A stretch of 36,125 bases of DNA from NCBI GenBank assembly GCA_046757725.1, contig JBHHYU010000020.1:1-36125 (forward strand), in the 5' to 3' direction. Source of the stretch: JBHHYU01 sp046757725. GTDB lineage: Bacteria; Desulfobacterota; Binatia; UBA9968. Of the stretch, positions 23,537 to 32,561 are shown piece by piece (within the stretch, counting starts at the first letter, position 1; every line of letters begins with the position of its first letter). The notes under the pieces are model-generated. The model was given only the letters and a program-made list of their open reading frames with translations. It made no database searches and was not told the origin of the DNA. The position numbers and the translations under genes were made by a program.

Positions 23537-24121
23537 CTAAAACGCTAAGGTCGAGCGCGGCCGATTACTCAGGGCGATGACCCGCAACGGCATATAGACG
23601 GCACCCTCCCGTTGTAAAACACTTTGAAAAAAAACCACTTCTTTCACCTGGGTTTCTCCAAAATCACAGTCCCGGTACTTTTCGATCTCCCCTTTGAGCA
23701 GCTCCGATTTACGGTCAAAATGGCGCCAGCGCCCAATAGTCAGATGGGGTTTAAAAGATCTTTTGTCCCGCGCAAAACCAATCCGTTCAAAGGTCGTTTC
23801 CATCTTCGCCAGCAAAGGCCGGAGTGTTTCTCCCTCTAGCCCAACCCATAGGATTCTCGCTCTCTTTATATCAGGAAAGACCCCTAATCCTCCACCATAG
23901 ATCGGGAAGCTCGGGATCGCGGAGAGAACCCTCTCAAGCGCACCCACAATCGGGACAACCTTTTCTTCCTGGACATCTCCGAGAAACTTGAAGGTGAAAT
24001 GGAGGTTTTCTTTCCCGACCCAGCGGATTCCCTTGAGGCTTCGTTCGAGTTGGAACTGAACCTCGGAGATCCTCCCGGCCATTTCCGGATCAATCCGGAT
24101 TCCAACAAAGGTCCGAATCAC
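23537..24121 (-). CDS. thpR: RNA 2',3'-cyclic phosphodiesterase
   Basis: This 194-residue member of the 2H phosphoesterase superfamily has two HxT catalytic motifs, LHFTFKFLGD and PHLTIGRW, at the expected separation. ThpR opens 2',3'-cyclic phosphate RNA ends and was first described as a 2'-5' RNA ligase. The start codon is GTG at 24121. It lies between cinA (18 bases upstream) and recA, an order seen in many bacteria. The C-terminus (LSNRPRSTLAF) extends a little past the core. Confidence 0.93.
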   Translation of the reverse strand: MIRTFVGIRIDPEMAGRISEVQFQLERSLKGIRWVGKENLHFTFKFLGDVQEEKVVPIVGALERVLSAIPSFPIYGGGLGVFPDIKRARILWVGLEGETLRPLLAKMETTFERIGFARDKRSFKPHLTIGRWRHFDRKSELLKGEIEKYRDCDFGETQVKEVVFFQSVLQREGAVYMPLRVIALSNRPRSTLAF

Positions 24122-24139
24122 TGTCCGCCGCTCAGTGTC

Positions 24140-25372
24140 TCACGAGAGAACCATTCTCAACCAATGGAGAGCAGCCTGGGAGGCGCCGAGTATAACGTGC
24201 TCCCGATCACCTTCAAAGCAAAAATGTCGGGCGTCACTCTGCTCCCCATAGGCCAACCCCATCCAGACGGTTCCCACCGGCTTCTCAAAACTACCGCCTG
24301 TGGGTCCGGCGATTCCAGTTACGCTGAGGCCGATCGAGGTCCCTGCCTGGCGCCTGATCCCCCGGGCCATCTGCAATGCCGTCTCCCGGCTCACTGCCCC
24401 ATGTTGTTCCAACGTCTTTCTCCTGACTCCCAAGAAGTGGATTTTGGATTCATTAGAGTAAGTCACGGCTGCACCCTTAAAGTAGACCGAACTCCCGGCA
24501 ACGCGCGTTATTCGATGGCTGACGAAGCCACCCGTGCAGGACTCGGCCATGGCCAACGTCCACTGCTTCTCCAGAAGGAGCCTGCCCACGGTTTCCTCTA
24601 GCGACTCCTCGCCCTCGCTATAGATATAGCGATGGATTAGATCTCTACTCTGTGCGCGTATCCGCTGAAATGTTTTCTCTCTCCCTCTCGCTCCACTTAC
24701 CGTCAACCGGAGAGAGAGATCCGGATAGTGGGCACGGATGGAAAAGTTTGCCCCTTCGGTAAGGGGAATCCGTCTCAATATGTCAGCTAGCTGCAACTCC
24801 GTCAAGCCGTGAATTTTAAAGGTACAGACTGAAATTTTTCTCCGCCGTTGTCTCTTTTGGGCGGCCCATGGCAGCACACTTTCCCTCAGCATGGCACCCA
24901 TCTCGTTAGCCACACCAGGGAGCCAGATAAGTGCCTTTTGCCGGCCAAAAGAGACCCTAAAACCTAGGGTGAACCCCAAAGGGTTAGGAATAATCTCCGC
25001 TCCCTCAGGAAAGAGGGCCTGTTTTCGATCATTGAGGCTCCAATGGCGTCCACGGGTTTCAAATCTGCGCTTTAACCGCTCAGCTGCAACCTCGTTTATT
25101 GCCTGTTTTCGCCCTAGAAAATTAGCCACCGTCGCTTTTGCAAGACTGTCGCCCGGCCAGCCGAGCCCCCCCGTGCCGATTATAAGATCCCCCAGCTCCA
25201 CCCCTTGTTGAAGCGCCCAGAAAAGTTTCGCGCTCGCATCTCCGACCTTGAGAACAGTCACCACCTCAAGGCCCAGAGGATAGAGATGATTTGCGATATA
25301 GGACGAGTTCGTGTCCACTACTCCTCCGGTAACAAGCTCATCGCCGGTGCTTATCAGCACCACCTTTTCCAT
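24140..25372 (-). CDS. cinA: CinA: COG1058 domain plus nicotinamide-nucleotide amidase domain
   Basis: The ATG at 25372 shares a base with the pgpA stop (TGATG) and gives 410 residues. The frame opens 5 codons earlier, but MEKVVLISTGDEL fits the family start. The N-terminal COG1058 half (about 1-165) has STGDEL and NSSYIANHL. Its usual TGGLGPTxDD is changed to TGGLGWPGDS, so pyrophosphatase activity may be altered. The C-terminal CinA domain is standard: AESCTGG with the catalytic Ser, VTYSNESKIHFLGV, HGAVS, TGIAGPTGG and KPVGTVW. That half deamidates NMN, recycling pyridine nucleotide. The gene lies in the usual recA neighbourhood. Confidence 0.93.
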   Translation of the reverse strand: MEKVVLISTGDELVTGGVVDTNSSYIANHLYPLGLEVVTVLKVGDASAKLFWALQQGVELGDLIIGTGGLGWPGDSLAKATVANFLGRKQAINEVAAERLKRRFETRGRHWSLNDRKQALFPEGAEIIPNPLGFTLGFRVSFGRQKALIWLPGVANEMGAMLRESVLPWAAQKRQRRRKISVCTFKIHGLTELQLADILRRIPLTEGANFSIRAHYPDLSLRLTVSGARGREKTFQRIRAQSRDLIHRYIYSEGEESLEETVGRLLLEKQWTLAMAESCTGGFVSHRITRVAGSSVYFKGAAVTYSNESKIHFLGVRRKTLEQHGAVSRETALQMARGIRRQAGTSIGLSVTGIAGPTGGSFEKPVGTVWMGLAYGEQSDARHFCFEGDREHVILGASQAALHWLRMVLS

Positions 25373-25938
25373 CACGCCAGACCCCAATAGAACAAGAAGC
25401 GAAGAATCATGAAGGCATAAAGGCCGGAAACCAAGTCATCCAAGATCACACCTGTGCCGCCGTGGATCTGTTCCGCTCGTTTAGCAGGAAATGGTTTTAT
25501 GATATCGAAAAAACGAAATAGAAGAAAAGCGGCCACCGTCGACTTGAACTCGGGAGGCGAGAGAAAGTTGGCTAACAGAAAACCCGCCATCTCATCGATA
25601 ACAATCTTTTGGCAGTCCTTTTCGTGAAAAATCTCTTCTCCTTTTTGACAAAACCAACCTGCGGTTACGATAAACGCCGTGAGGGTCAAGAGGGCGATGG
25701 CAAGGGAGTTGGCGGCTATGCGGTTCAATGCAAGGGAGATGGGAACCGCGAGGATAGTGCCGGCGGTACCTGGGGCCCAAGGGATATAGCCCGTGCCCGC
25801 ACCTGTAACGAAAAACCGTAAGAATGTGCGTAGCTTAGGAATGGGGCGTAACAGCCAGCTTTGCCAGAAAATGCTGTCTGGCCTTTTCAAAACCCGTCCG
25901 TAATTTTGGCTCAATCTTACCCGTGGCGGGGAGTTCAA
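25372..25938 (-). CDS. pgpA: phosphatidylglycerophosphatase A, start uncertain
   Basis: PgpA removes phosphate from phosphatidylglycerophosphate to make phosphatidylglycerol in the inner membrane. GTGYIPWAPGTAGT, FCQKGEEIFHEKDCQKIVIDEMAGFLLA and DDLVSGLYA are family hallmarks, with three or four hydrophobic segments. The frame begins with TTG at 25938, which overlaps the M23 gene by 104 bases in another frame. There is no ATG or GTG before the conserved core. An in-frame TTG at 25890 is another candidate, so the true start probably lies within the overlap. The stop shares one base with the cinA ATG. Confidence applies to the family, not to the start. Confidence 0.9.
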   Translation of the reverse strand: MNSPPRVRLSQNYGRVLKRPDSIFWQSWLLRPIPKLRTFLRFFVTGAGTGYIPWAPGTAGTILAVPISLALNRIAANSLAIALLTLTAFIVTAGWFCQKGEEIFHEKDCQKIVIDEMAGFLLANFLSPPEFKSTVAAFLLFRFFDIIKPFPAKRAEQIHGGTGVILDDLVSGLYAFMILRFLFYWGLA

Positions 25939-27178
25939 TCTTCATGGGATCCACTGTCCGGCGGTCCTCATAAAACTCATAGTGGAGATGGGGTCCCGTG
26001 CTCCTCCCCGTTGAACCCACATACCCAATGATCTGGCCTTTCTTAACCCTCGCGCCTCTCCGTATACCTCGAGCAAAACGCTGCAGGTGGGCATAGCGGG
26101 AAGCGTAAGTCGAGCTATGTTTAATTTCAATCATCCGGCCATAGCCACCTCTTTGCCAACCGGCATAAGTCACCTGACCGTTTCCAACCGCCCGGACCAT
26201 GGTTCCCGGCCTCGCAGCGAAATCCACCCCATGATGCGGACGCACAACCTTGAGAAGGGGATTGAAGCGCCGATCGGAAAAGTTCGAGCTGATTCGCTCA
26301 AACTCAACGGGAAAACGGAGAAAGACACGGGCAAGCGATTTTCCATCGAGATCGTAATAATTGCCCTGACCATGCGCTTTTTTAAAGTAGAAGGCGAAAT
26401 GTTTGTGACCACGGTTGACTAGCTCAGCAGCCAAGATAGTGGAGCTCCCTTTTCGCCTTTCTCTTTCCCGGTATTTCCTCCTGTAGAGAATTCTAAAGGA
26501 ATCCCCTTTTCTCAGATCAGTACTGAAATTGACATCCCAGGCAAAGAGTTCTACGAATCGGGAAACCACAGAAGGAGGCAAGCCTAACCGAACTCCATCC
26601 CGGTGGAAGGAAGCCGTCAGAGCACCACTCATGATCCTGGTTTCGATTTTATAAGGTTTCAGTCGTTTCCGGAAGGCGACCGCCTGTTTGTTCCGTTTCC
26701 AGGCTAAAACCCAGTCCGCATTGAGCTCGATTTCGATCGCCTTGAGACCGCGATCTCTGTTTTTTCGGCTAAGGGTGGAGTTGTTCTTACTAAAGTAAAG
26801 GGTAACGTTTTTCCCCGCGCGGAGTCTTTTCAGGGAGGTGTTTCTTTGGATGGAGTGAACCCAGAAATGCCTTGCTCTTTTAGACAGTCCGAAATGTCTC
26901 AAGAGTGTAAGCATGGTTTCACCGCGACGAACTCGGTGGAAGACACGTTCGGACCCGGCGAGAAGTCTGAGGGAGTCAACGACCCGCGTGGACAGGAGCA
27001 TGCTGCCAGCACCGGTGTCACCACTTGGCGTCGGACCTTTTCCTAATAACCTGTCAGCCTCGGCCGCAGTTGCTACTGACGGTGCACCCGGGAGAAGGAT
27101 CAGCATCGCAACACACGAGAAAAGACAAAACGGCAATAAGATTGAAAAGATTCTTATGCGGTTGGATCCAGCTTGCAC
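25835..27178 (-). CDS. M23-family metallopeptidase (LytM type) with N-terminal LysM/OapA-like region
   Basis: This 447-residue protein starts with GTG and has an N-terminal hydrophobic signal/anchor (FSILLPFCLFSCVAMLILL). A LysM/OapA-like segment follows (HRVRRGETMLTLLRHFGLSKR) and then the C-terminal LytM domain. The zinc and catalytic residues of M23 are intact: HHGVDFAA (H-x3-D), YAHLQ and GPHLHYEF (HxH). It should cleave peptidoglycan cross-links in the periplasm. It follows the VWA gene by 94 bases, in a gap with an A-rich tract and a TTGACA but only a poor -10. The end overlaps pgpA by 104 bases. Confidence 0.93.
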   Translation of the reverse strand: MQAGSNRIRIFSILLPFCLFSCVAMLILLPGAPSVATAAEADRLLGKGPTPSGDTGAGSMLLSTRVVDSLRLLAGSERVFHRVRRGETMLTLLRHFGLSKRARHFWVHSIQRNTSLKRLRAGKNVTLYFSKNNSTLSRKNRDRGLKAIEIELNADWVLAWKRNKQAVAFRKRLKPYKIETRIMSGALTASFHRDGVRLGLPPSVVSRFVELFAWDVNFSTDLRKGDSFRILYRRKYRERERRKGSSTILAAELVNRGHKHFAFYFKKAHGQGNYYDLDGKSLARVFLRFPVEFERISSNFSDRRFNPLLKVVRPHHGVDFAARPGTMVRAVGNGQVTYAGWQRGGYGRMIEIKHSSTYASRYAHLQRFARGIRRGARVKKGQIIGYVGSTGRSTGPHLHYEFYEDRRTVDPMKIELPATGKIEPKLRTGFEKARQHFLAKLAVTPHS

Positions 27179-27272
27179 GCGAATTTTGACTTTCCCCGGA
27201 AACCTGAGACAAAAATTTCCTAGCCTTTAACTTTTTTTGCTTAGGATGTCAATTAAAAAACCGCCGGCATCA

Positions 27273-29840
27273 TCAAATGAACGCAGTCGGAAGGAATAAT
27301 CTACGAAAAAAAATCTCGAAAAGAAAAAGCAACGCCGTCAGCAAAATGAGATACGATCGAAAGGATTTCGAAGAGCGCCTGACCTCATGGGTTGTCGCTT
27401 GCGCTTCTGGCTCGGGATTGATCGTGCCGGAGGTAGACTGGGCCAGTCGCTCCAGCAAAGAAACATTAAAATCGCCGCGGGGGATCTCAGTTCTCGGGTC
27501 GAAGGGTAAAGTATATCCCACGGCCGGATAGGACAACTTTTGCCCGACTCGCTCCTCGGTGAGTCCGATGTGATAGTCACCGGGGCGAGACAAGGGAAGT
27601 CTAGTTTGAAAATGACCTGCGGCCAACCGCTCCAAAATGCCTTCTTGCTTGACCCCCCGACCGCGAAGGCTATACCGAAAAAGACTCCCTCCGCTTTTTT
27701 CCTCGTAAAGATACAGATCCAGCACAGGACGATCACCTGCGAGGTTGATTCGTATTTCATGAGCTGGCAGAGATGCTTTAGGTGGGCGCAACCATTCAAA
27801 GACCTTGCCCAAGAACGGTTGCAATGGTTTCCATTGAATCCACCTTTGGGTCCAGCGTCCGTGCAGATCCGTGGTAAAGGCAGCAGCCTTGCCCCTGCCA
27901 TAGTCCCAGGAAGCTAATAGGGGAGACGTCTTCTCTCTCCTAGGAATGGCCAGATCTAGATGTGCCCCCCTTTTGATCTCTGTTTTTATAAACCCCTCCA
28001 ATGAAGGGTAAGTTCTCTGCGGAAACCCCGCCAACAGCCGGGAGCCCCTGACCAACACAGGTTTGAACGTTTTTTCTACCATGAGCTTCCTTTGTGGTTT
28101 TTCTCGGATCTGTTGCAAAACAATGCGCGGTAAGCTCGTAGGGTCGTAAGTGTGGTGGAAAACCCCCCCGCCATATCGGGCAATCCTCTTAAGTAGCGGA
28201 ATATTGGCCCGGTCTCCGATAGCCACAGTGGAAAGAATAATCTTAAGCTCGCCCTTCATCACAGCCGCCAGGTCAATATAGTCACCACCGCTACCACCGG
28301 TCTCCCCATCGCTCAGAATGATCACATGCTTCTGATCCGCCCTCTGTCGCTCAAGCTGGCGCTTCGCTTCTAAAATCGCGGGGTACAGATAGGTTTTGCC
28401 TCCGGCTTTCAAGCGGTTGATTTGAGAAGCGACCGTCATTCGGATCTTGCCCATAGAAGCCAAAGGAACGACAACAAAAGGACTTACATCGAATCCCACT
28501 ACCCCAAGGAGATCACGGTTTTTAAGTTGTCGTGCTACTGCCTTGGCAGCCTCCTTAGCATAGAGAAGCTTATCCGCTTCACGCATACTGCCGGATTTGT
28601 CGATGACGAGAATCACAGCCCGATTTTTTTCTTTCTTCCTGGGTTCTTTAATTTTTACAGGTAAGAGATGCTCAATCGGCGTTTTACGATAGCCACCAGG
28701 CCCGAAACTCCCCTCACCACCCAACATGAGGAAGCCGTTTCCTTGGGCCACATGTTGTTCTATCCTTGTTAAATATTCCCGGGAGAATGCTCCCCTCTTG
28801 ACATTGTTAAAAATGACAACGCCGTAGCCAGCGAGAGAAGGAAACGGCACCTGGGGAACAACCGATGTGACCTCAAACCCCAGGCGCTGCAAAACGGCAT
28901 CCAGATATCTCCCTTCCTCGCGGCGACCGTTAAACAAAATAACCTTTTCTTTAACTTGAACCGCTACCCAGGAAGTGGCCTGATTGTCGAGGAGAAAGGC
29001 ATCTGACTTGGGAGTGCGTGAAACAAAACCAGCGCTGAAAGAGACCAGAGGTCCCTTAGGAAGGGTGGCCTTGTATCTGAAGATATGACTTCCGGGCTTC
29101 AATTTTAATACGTCAGTCTGAAACGGCTGGCCGTTTCGCCGTAGCGTGAGCCTTCCATCAACCTCCCTGGGATTTTGATTCTCCAGCACAACGTTCATGG
29201 TAATCCCCTCTCCTTTTGTCCCCTGATTCGGTGCAAGGACTTTCCTGACCACCACATTGGCGGCTCTCGGCCCATCAGGAGGTAACAAGGGAAAGACCTT
29301 GAGTCCGGAGAGCCCGAGGGAAGGAAGTAGCCTGTCTACTCCACCCCGGGTTTCCCAGCCATCCGTGAACAGGAAAACATTCCGCGGCATCCTTGGTAAG
29401 TTTAGAAGAGTGGAGAAGAGATTCTCCAGATTGGTCTGCCCGGGCGTGACGGGCTTCACTGACGTTTCCCCTCCTACCCAGCGATTCCAGTCCGTCACCT
29501 CTTTGACCTTACCACCAAATACAAATGTACGATCCGTTGCTCCGATCCTGATAATTTCCCTAGCGCTGCGCTCCATCCATCGGCGCATGGTTCCTGGAAT
29601 ACTCTTAGAAAGATCAAAGGCGACAATACGCTCCGCTTTTCTCTGGACCTTGTCGAACCGGAATTCGTCGATCCGAACCGGATCCGCCAGGCTGAGAATC
29701 AAAAGCAAGAAGATTAAAGACCGCCACAGAATCACTGCGAAGGAGCGCTGGCGCAACCGCAGCCAGAGCAGAGGCAAGAAGAAAAGCAGAAAGAGAAAAA
29801 GGGGTGCGGTAAAATGGAGATGAAACAGAAATTCTTTCAT
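27273..29840 (-). CDS. large membrane VWA protein with glutamine amidotransferase-like segment
   Basis: This 855-residue protein has two N-terminal membrane segments (about 10-27 and 35-52). A first VWA-like region follows with DLSKS (76-80) and TDG (159-161). A class I glutamine amidotransferase-like segment (about 298-395, GGEGSFGPGGY) comes next. Then a complete VWA domain has the MIDAS residues DKSGS (414-418), T483 and D511. A C-terminal membrane helix (SYLILLTALLFLFEIF) closes it. No catalytic Cys-His-Glu triad is evident in the amidotransferase-like part. Such proteins sit with MoxR and DUF58 genes and are thought to act in envelope protein assembly. The ATG overlaps the previous stop by 4 bases (ATGA). 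Confidence 0.88.
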   Translation of the reverse strand: MKEFLFHLHFTAPLFLFLLFFLPLLWLRLRQRSFAVILWRSLIFLLLILSLADPVRIDEFRFDKVQRKAERIVAFDLSKSIPGTMRRWMERSAREIIRIGATDRTFVFGGKVKEVTDWNRWVGGETSVKPVTPGQTNLENLFSTLLNLPRMPRNVFLFTDGWETRGGVDRLLPSLGLSGLKVFPLLPPDGPRAANVVVRKVLAPNQGTKGEGITMNVVLENQNPREVDGRLTLRRNGQPFQTDVLKLKPGSHIFRYKATLPKGPLVSFSAGFVSRTPKSDAFLLDNQATSWVAVQVKEKVILFNGRREEGRYLDAVLQRLGFEVTSVVPQVPFPSLAGYGVVIFNNVKRGAFSREYLTRIEQHVAQGNGFLMLGGEGSFGPGGYRKTPIEHLLPVKIKEPRKKEKNRAVILVIDKSGSMREADKLLYAKEAAKAVARQLKNRDLLGVVGFDVSPFVVVPLASMGKIRMTVASQINRLKAGGKTYLYPAILEAKRQLERQRADQKHVIILSDGETGGSGGDYIDLAAVMKGELKIILSTVAIGDRANIPLLKRIARYGGGVFHHTYDPTSLPRIVLQQIREKPQRKLMVEKTFKPVLVRGSRLLAGFPQRTYPSLEGFIKTEIKRGAHLDLAIPRREKTSPLLASWDYGRGKAAAFTTDLHGRWTQRWIQWKPLQPFLGKVFEWLRPPKASLPAHEIRINLAGDRPVLDLYLYEEKSGGSLFRYSLRGRGVKQEGILERLAAGHFQTRLPLSRPGDYHIGLTEERVGQKLSYPAVGYTLPFDPRTEIPRGDFNVSLLERLAQSTSGTINPEPEAQATTHEVRRSSKSFRSYLILLTALLFLFEIFFRRLFLPTAFI

Positions 29841-31657
29841 GGCCCGTGTCGTACCCTACCATCACCGGTGTTCAGCTCCGGTTGGGTAGCCGGCGGATTG
29901 AAGAACCACTCCAGAATGAGAACACAAATGGCAAGTAAGAGAAGATAAGGCCAAAACGAATACAAAACAGATCGTTTTCCCGAGACCCCCGCGCCTTCTT
30001 TCAACGTGATGAAAACCGGATGTTTGAGATCGGATTCCCTTACATCTTGAAAATTAACCGCCATGAGTTTTTTCTTCTGACCTTGAATAACTTGATAGAG
30101 CCCTTGATAAAAAGTCCGTGAAAAGCCTCTGGATTCTCTCTTGAGCGGAAAACGCTTCTTCCTCGGTGTCAGCAGGACCCCCCTGTTAGCGTTTTCCGGG
30201 AGAGGAAGCATTTTACCAGTAGCCATCGCAGAGGCCCCTGACCCCTGGTAAAACCACTCTAGGAGATTCAATGTAAAAATAGAGACCGGAAGGTTTTTTT
30301 GTCCCAGATACGGAAAGGGGTCAAAGCCCAAGATCAGGTAACGGTACCCCGCATGCTCTACCGCCAGCGCCAGTGCCCCTTCAGGGCTTTGGATGATGGT
30401 TTCCCCAAACGAGAGGGGTTTCAAAGGACGGGCGTAAGAAGGGCGAAAAAGGGCAAAATTCACGTAGCGTGTCAGCGCGTGAGGTTCCCGCCAGGCCGAG
30501 ATGACAGGTTGGCGCAAGCCTTTTCCCAGAGTCACCAGGGGATTTGCCCCGGGAGGAAGAATAAACAGAGTATTGTTTCGAGGTAAGGCGGCCGGGGCAG
30601 AATAATGAAATATCTCCAGGGAATGGTCTTTTCCTCTCCTCTGTTCATAGGTTCTAGGTGCAATGACTTCCAGGCTCAATCCAGCAATTTGACGCAGACT
30701 GGAAAACGCTCGCGGTCGAGGAGAGATGACGAGAAGTTTCATCTCCTTAGAAATCGGTGAAACAGCAAAACTGTGATTATCAAGGGCAAAGGCGTCTTCC
30801 GGCTGCAGGTAGGCTTCGTAGTACGGGTTGCGAGGCAACCCGTCAAAGGTAACTTCGACGGTTTTTCGGGGGCCTAGCCTCTGCGCCCGGCTGGATACAA
30901 CTTTGCCGGCCCCTTTCAAAGCAAGTGTAACCTCCTCTTTTTCCGGGGAAAAATTCGTGAGTTGCACCCTGGCCTGCAATGGAGAAGAAACGAAGGAGGA
31001 ATGTGTCAGGTGGAACGCGGTGATGGCAATGTTTTTTTTGGGGCTTCCTACTGAAACAACTCTAATGAATCCACCCGGGTTTCGAACCGGATGGTCGGTC
31101 AGAAAATAGATCTGATCGTATGTTTTGTCCTTTGCCAACTGGAAAAGTTTATCCCCGTAGTTCCCCGCGGGATCTCCCAGATCATAAGGGTGCAGCCCGG
31201 CAATGAAAGCTCGTGCCTCGCTAGGCGCAAGATCCTTTTCGCCCACCTGTTCAAGCCCCGGAGTTGTAACAAAAAGAGCCACCCGAGCCCTGGCGGGGAC
31301 ACCGCGGAGCACCTTCTGTGCCTTATCCTGAGCCATTTTGAATCGGCTCTTTCTCCCCTCCAAGGTCTGCATGCTTGCAGAGTTATCCAGGATCAGGGCA
31401 ATATTTAATGGCCAAATGGAGAAGACCGGCTCTCCCAACGCCAATAGTAACAGCAAGAGGAGCAGGAGTTGAAGAAAGAAGATGGGAGGAAGGCGCAGTG
31501 TTCCCCATCGCCGGCCTATAGAGACAGGCGCAAACTCCTTAAGGAGAAGCAGGCTGGAAAAGATGAGGCGGCGGGGTTTTCCTTTGATCAGGTAGGGAAT
31601 CAGGAGGAGCGGTAGTAGAAACAAAGCAGAGAGCGCTGCAGGATTGAGAAACTCCAT
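29837..31657 (-). CDS. BatA-like membrane protein with VWA domain
   Basis: This 606-residue protein begins with a BatA-type N-terminus (MEFLNPAALSALFLLPLLLIP), has a second membrane segment (about 57-75), and then a VWA domain with the MIDAS start DNSAS (91-95) in ALILDNSASM. A long periplasmic part follows, including a beta-rich region, and the protein ends with a membrane helix (YLLLLAICVLILEWFF). It is paired with the next gene, which shares the layout of membrane anchor, VWA and C-terminal helix, and the two may form a complex. It starts 5 bases after the DUF58 gene. MoxR-type chaperone ATPases usually act on the VWA proteins encoded beside them. Confidence 0.88.
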   Translation of the reverse strand: MEFLNPAALSALFLLPLLLIPYLIKGKPRRLIFSSLLLLKEFAPVSIGRRWGTLRLPPIFFLQLLLLLLLLLALGEPVFSIWPLNIALILDNSASMQTLEGRKSRFKMAQDKAQKVLRGVPARARVALFVTTPGLEQVGEKDLAPSEARAFIAGLHPYDLGDPAGNYGDKLFQLAKDKTYDQIYFLTDHPVRNPGGFIRVVSVGSPKKNIAITAFHLTHSSFVSSPLQARVQLTNFSPEKEEVTLALKGAGKVVSSRAQRLGPRKTVEVTFDGLPRNPYYEAYLQPEDAFALDNHSFAVSPISKEMKLLVISPRPRAFSSLRQIAGLSLEVIAPRTYEQRRGKDHSLEIFHYSAPAALPRNNTLFILPPGANPLVTLGKGLRQPVISAWREPHALTRYVNFALFRPSYARPLKPLSFGETIIQSPEGALALAVEHAGYRYLILGFDPFPYLGQKNLPVSIFTLNLLEWFYQGSGASAMATGKMLPLPENANRGVLLTPRKKRFPLKRESRGFSRTFYQGLYQVIQGQKKKLMAVNFQDVRESDLKHPVFITLKEGAGVSGKRSVLYSFWPYLLLLAICVLILEWFFNPPATQPELNTGDGRVRHGP

Positions 31658-31662
31658 AGAAA

Positions 31663-32556
31663 CTATTTGAAAAGACCGATCGCTGGAAGCGTTCGGAGCA
31701 CAAATCCACTCAGTTCTTCATCCGTAACGAAAAGGGAATAATGAATTCCACCCTGATGACAAACACTACGGAGTTCTCGATTATGTCGCTCCAGGGCCTT
31801 CTGATATTGTGTCTTCAGCGTTTCTGTCCAACGGAACCTCACCTCCTCTTCGCTCTCGCTGTCCACCACTGCTAAACCCCCAAAGGGAAACGGAGGGTTA
31901 ATCTCCTGCGGGCTCAGCACCTGAATCACGGAAATGTCAAAGTTGAAGGCACGCAGCAAATTCAGGCCTTGCTGGTAAGAAGAGGCCGGCGTGAGAAAGT
32001 CAGATAGGAGGATTGCCTTTCCCGGGCGGCGTATTCTTTTCAAGTGTTCCCCCAGAGCTGAAGCCAACGCGAGCGGACCCCTGGGCGAGCCGGAGGAAAC
32101 AAAATCCACACAATCCAGGATTCTGTGGCGTCCTCGATAGAAAGGGGAAGCTGAAGGGACGGAGGGCTCCTGCAAAAGATGCAGTTTTACATGGTCGTGG
32201 TTGGCCAGAACTACATAGGCGAGGGCAGCCGCGACATGGGTAGCGGGCAAAAACTTCTCCTGTGTGGAGGGAAAGGCCATCGAGCCACTGCAGTCAATAA
32301 ACAGGTAAACAAAGAGATCCACCTCTTCGCGGAAGAGCTTAACGTAGAGCCGATCGCTACGAGCATAGATTCCCCAATCCAGATACCGCAAATCATCTCC
32401 CGGAGAGTACCTTCGATAGCCGGCGAACTCCAGGCTGGTTCCCCGGCGCGGAGAGGAATAACTGCCCGAGCGGCTGCCGAGAAATTCTTTGTGCGTACGT
32501 AACCGGAGACACTCCAGACGACTTAAAAATTCAGTAGTAAACGGTGCAGGAAGCAT
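31663..32556 (-). CDS. DUF58 protein
   Basis: This 297-residue soluble protein has the DUF58 signature: RRGTSLEFAGYRRYSPGDDLRYLDWGIYARSDRLYVKLFREE. A VWA-like fold follows with FIDCSGSMAF at its MIDAS start. DUF58 proteins are found next to MoxR ATPases in many bacteria, and the pair is thought to act in protein complex assembly or metal insertion. It starts 5 bases after moxR and ends 5 bases before the BatA-like gene, so these genes are one operon. No signal peptide or membrane helix is present. Confidence 0.93.
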   Translation of the reverse strand: MLPAPFTTEFLSRLECLRLRTHKEFLGSRSGSYSSPRRGTSLEFAGYRRYSPGDDLRYLDWGIYARSDRLYVKLFREEVDLFVYLFIDCSGSMAFPSTQEKFLPATHVAAALAYVVLANHDHVKLHLLQEPSVPSASPFYRGRHRILDCVDFVSSGSPRGPLALASALGEHLKRIRRPGKAILLSDFLTPASSYQQGLNLLRAFNFDISVIQVLSPQEINPPFPFGGLAVVDSESEEEVRFRWTETLKTQYQKALERHNRELRSVCHQGGIHYSLFVTDEELSGFVLRTLPAIGLFK

Positions 32557-32561
32557 GACGA

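Noticed and set aside
23999..24601. Plus-strand frame of 200 codons
   Set aside because: It is antisense across the thpR/cinA junction, both of which are clear conserved genes.
27225..27272. Terminator (GCCGGC then T6) after the large VWA gene
   Set aside because: GCCGGC is self-complementary with no loop, so it cannot form a terminator hairpin, and the M23 gene follows directly in the same direction.
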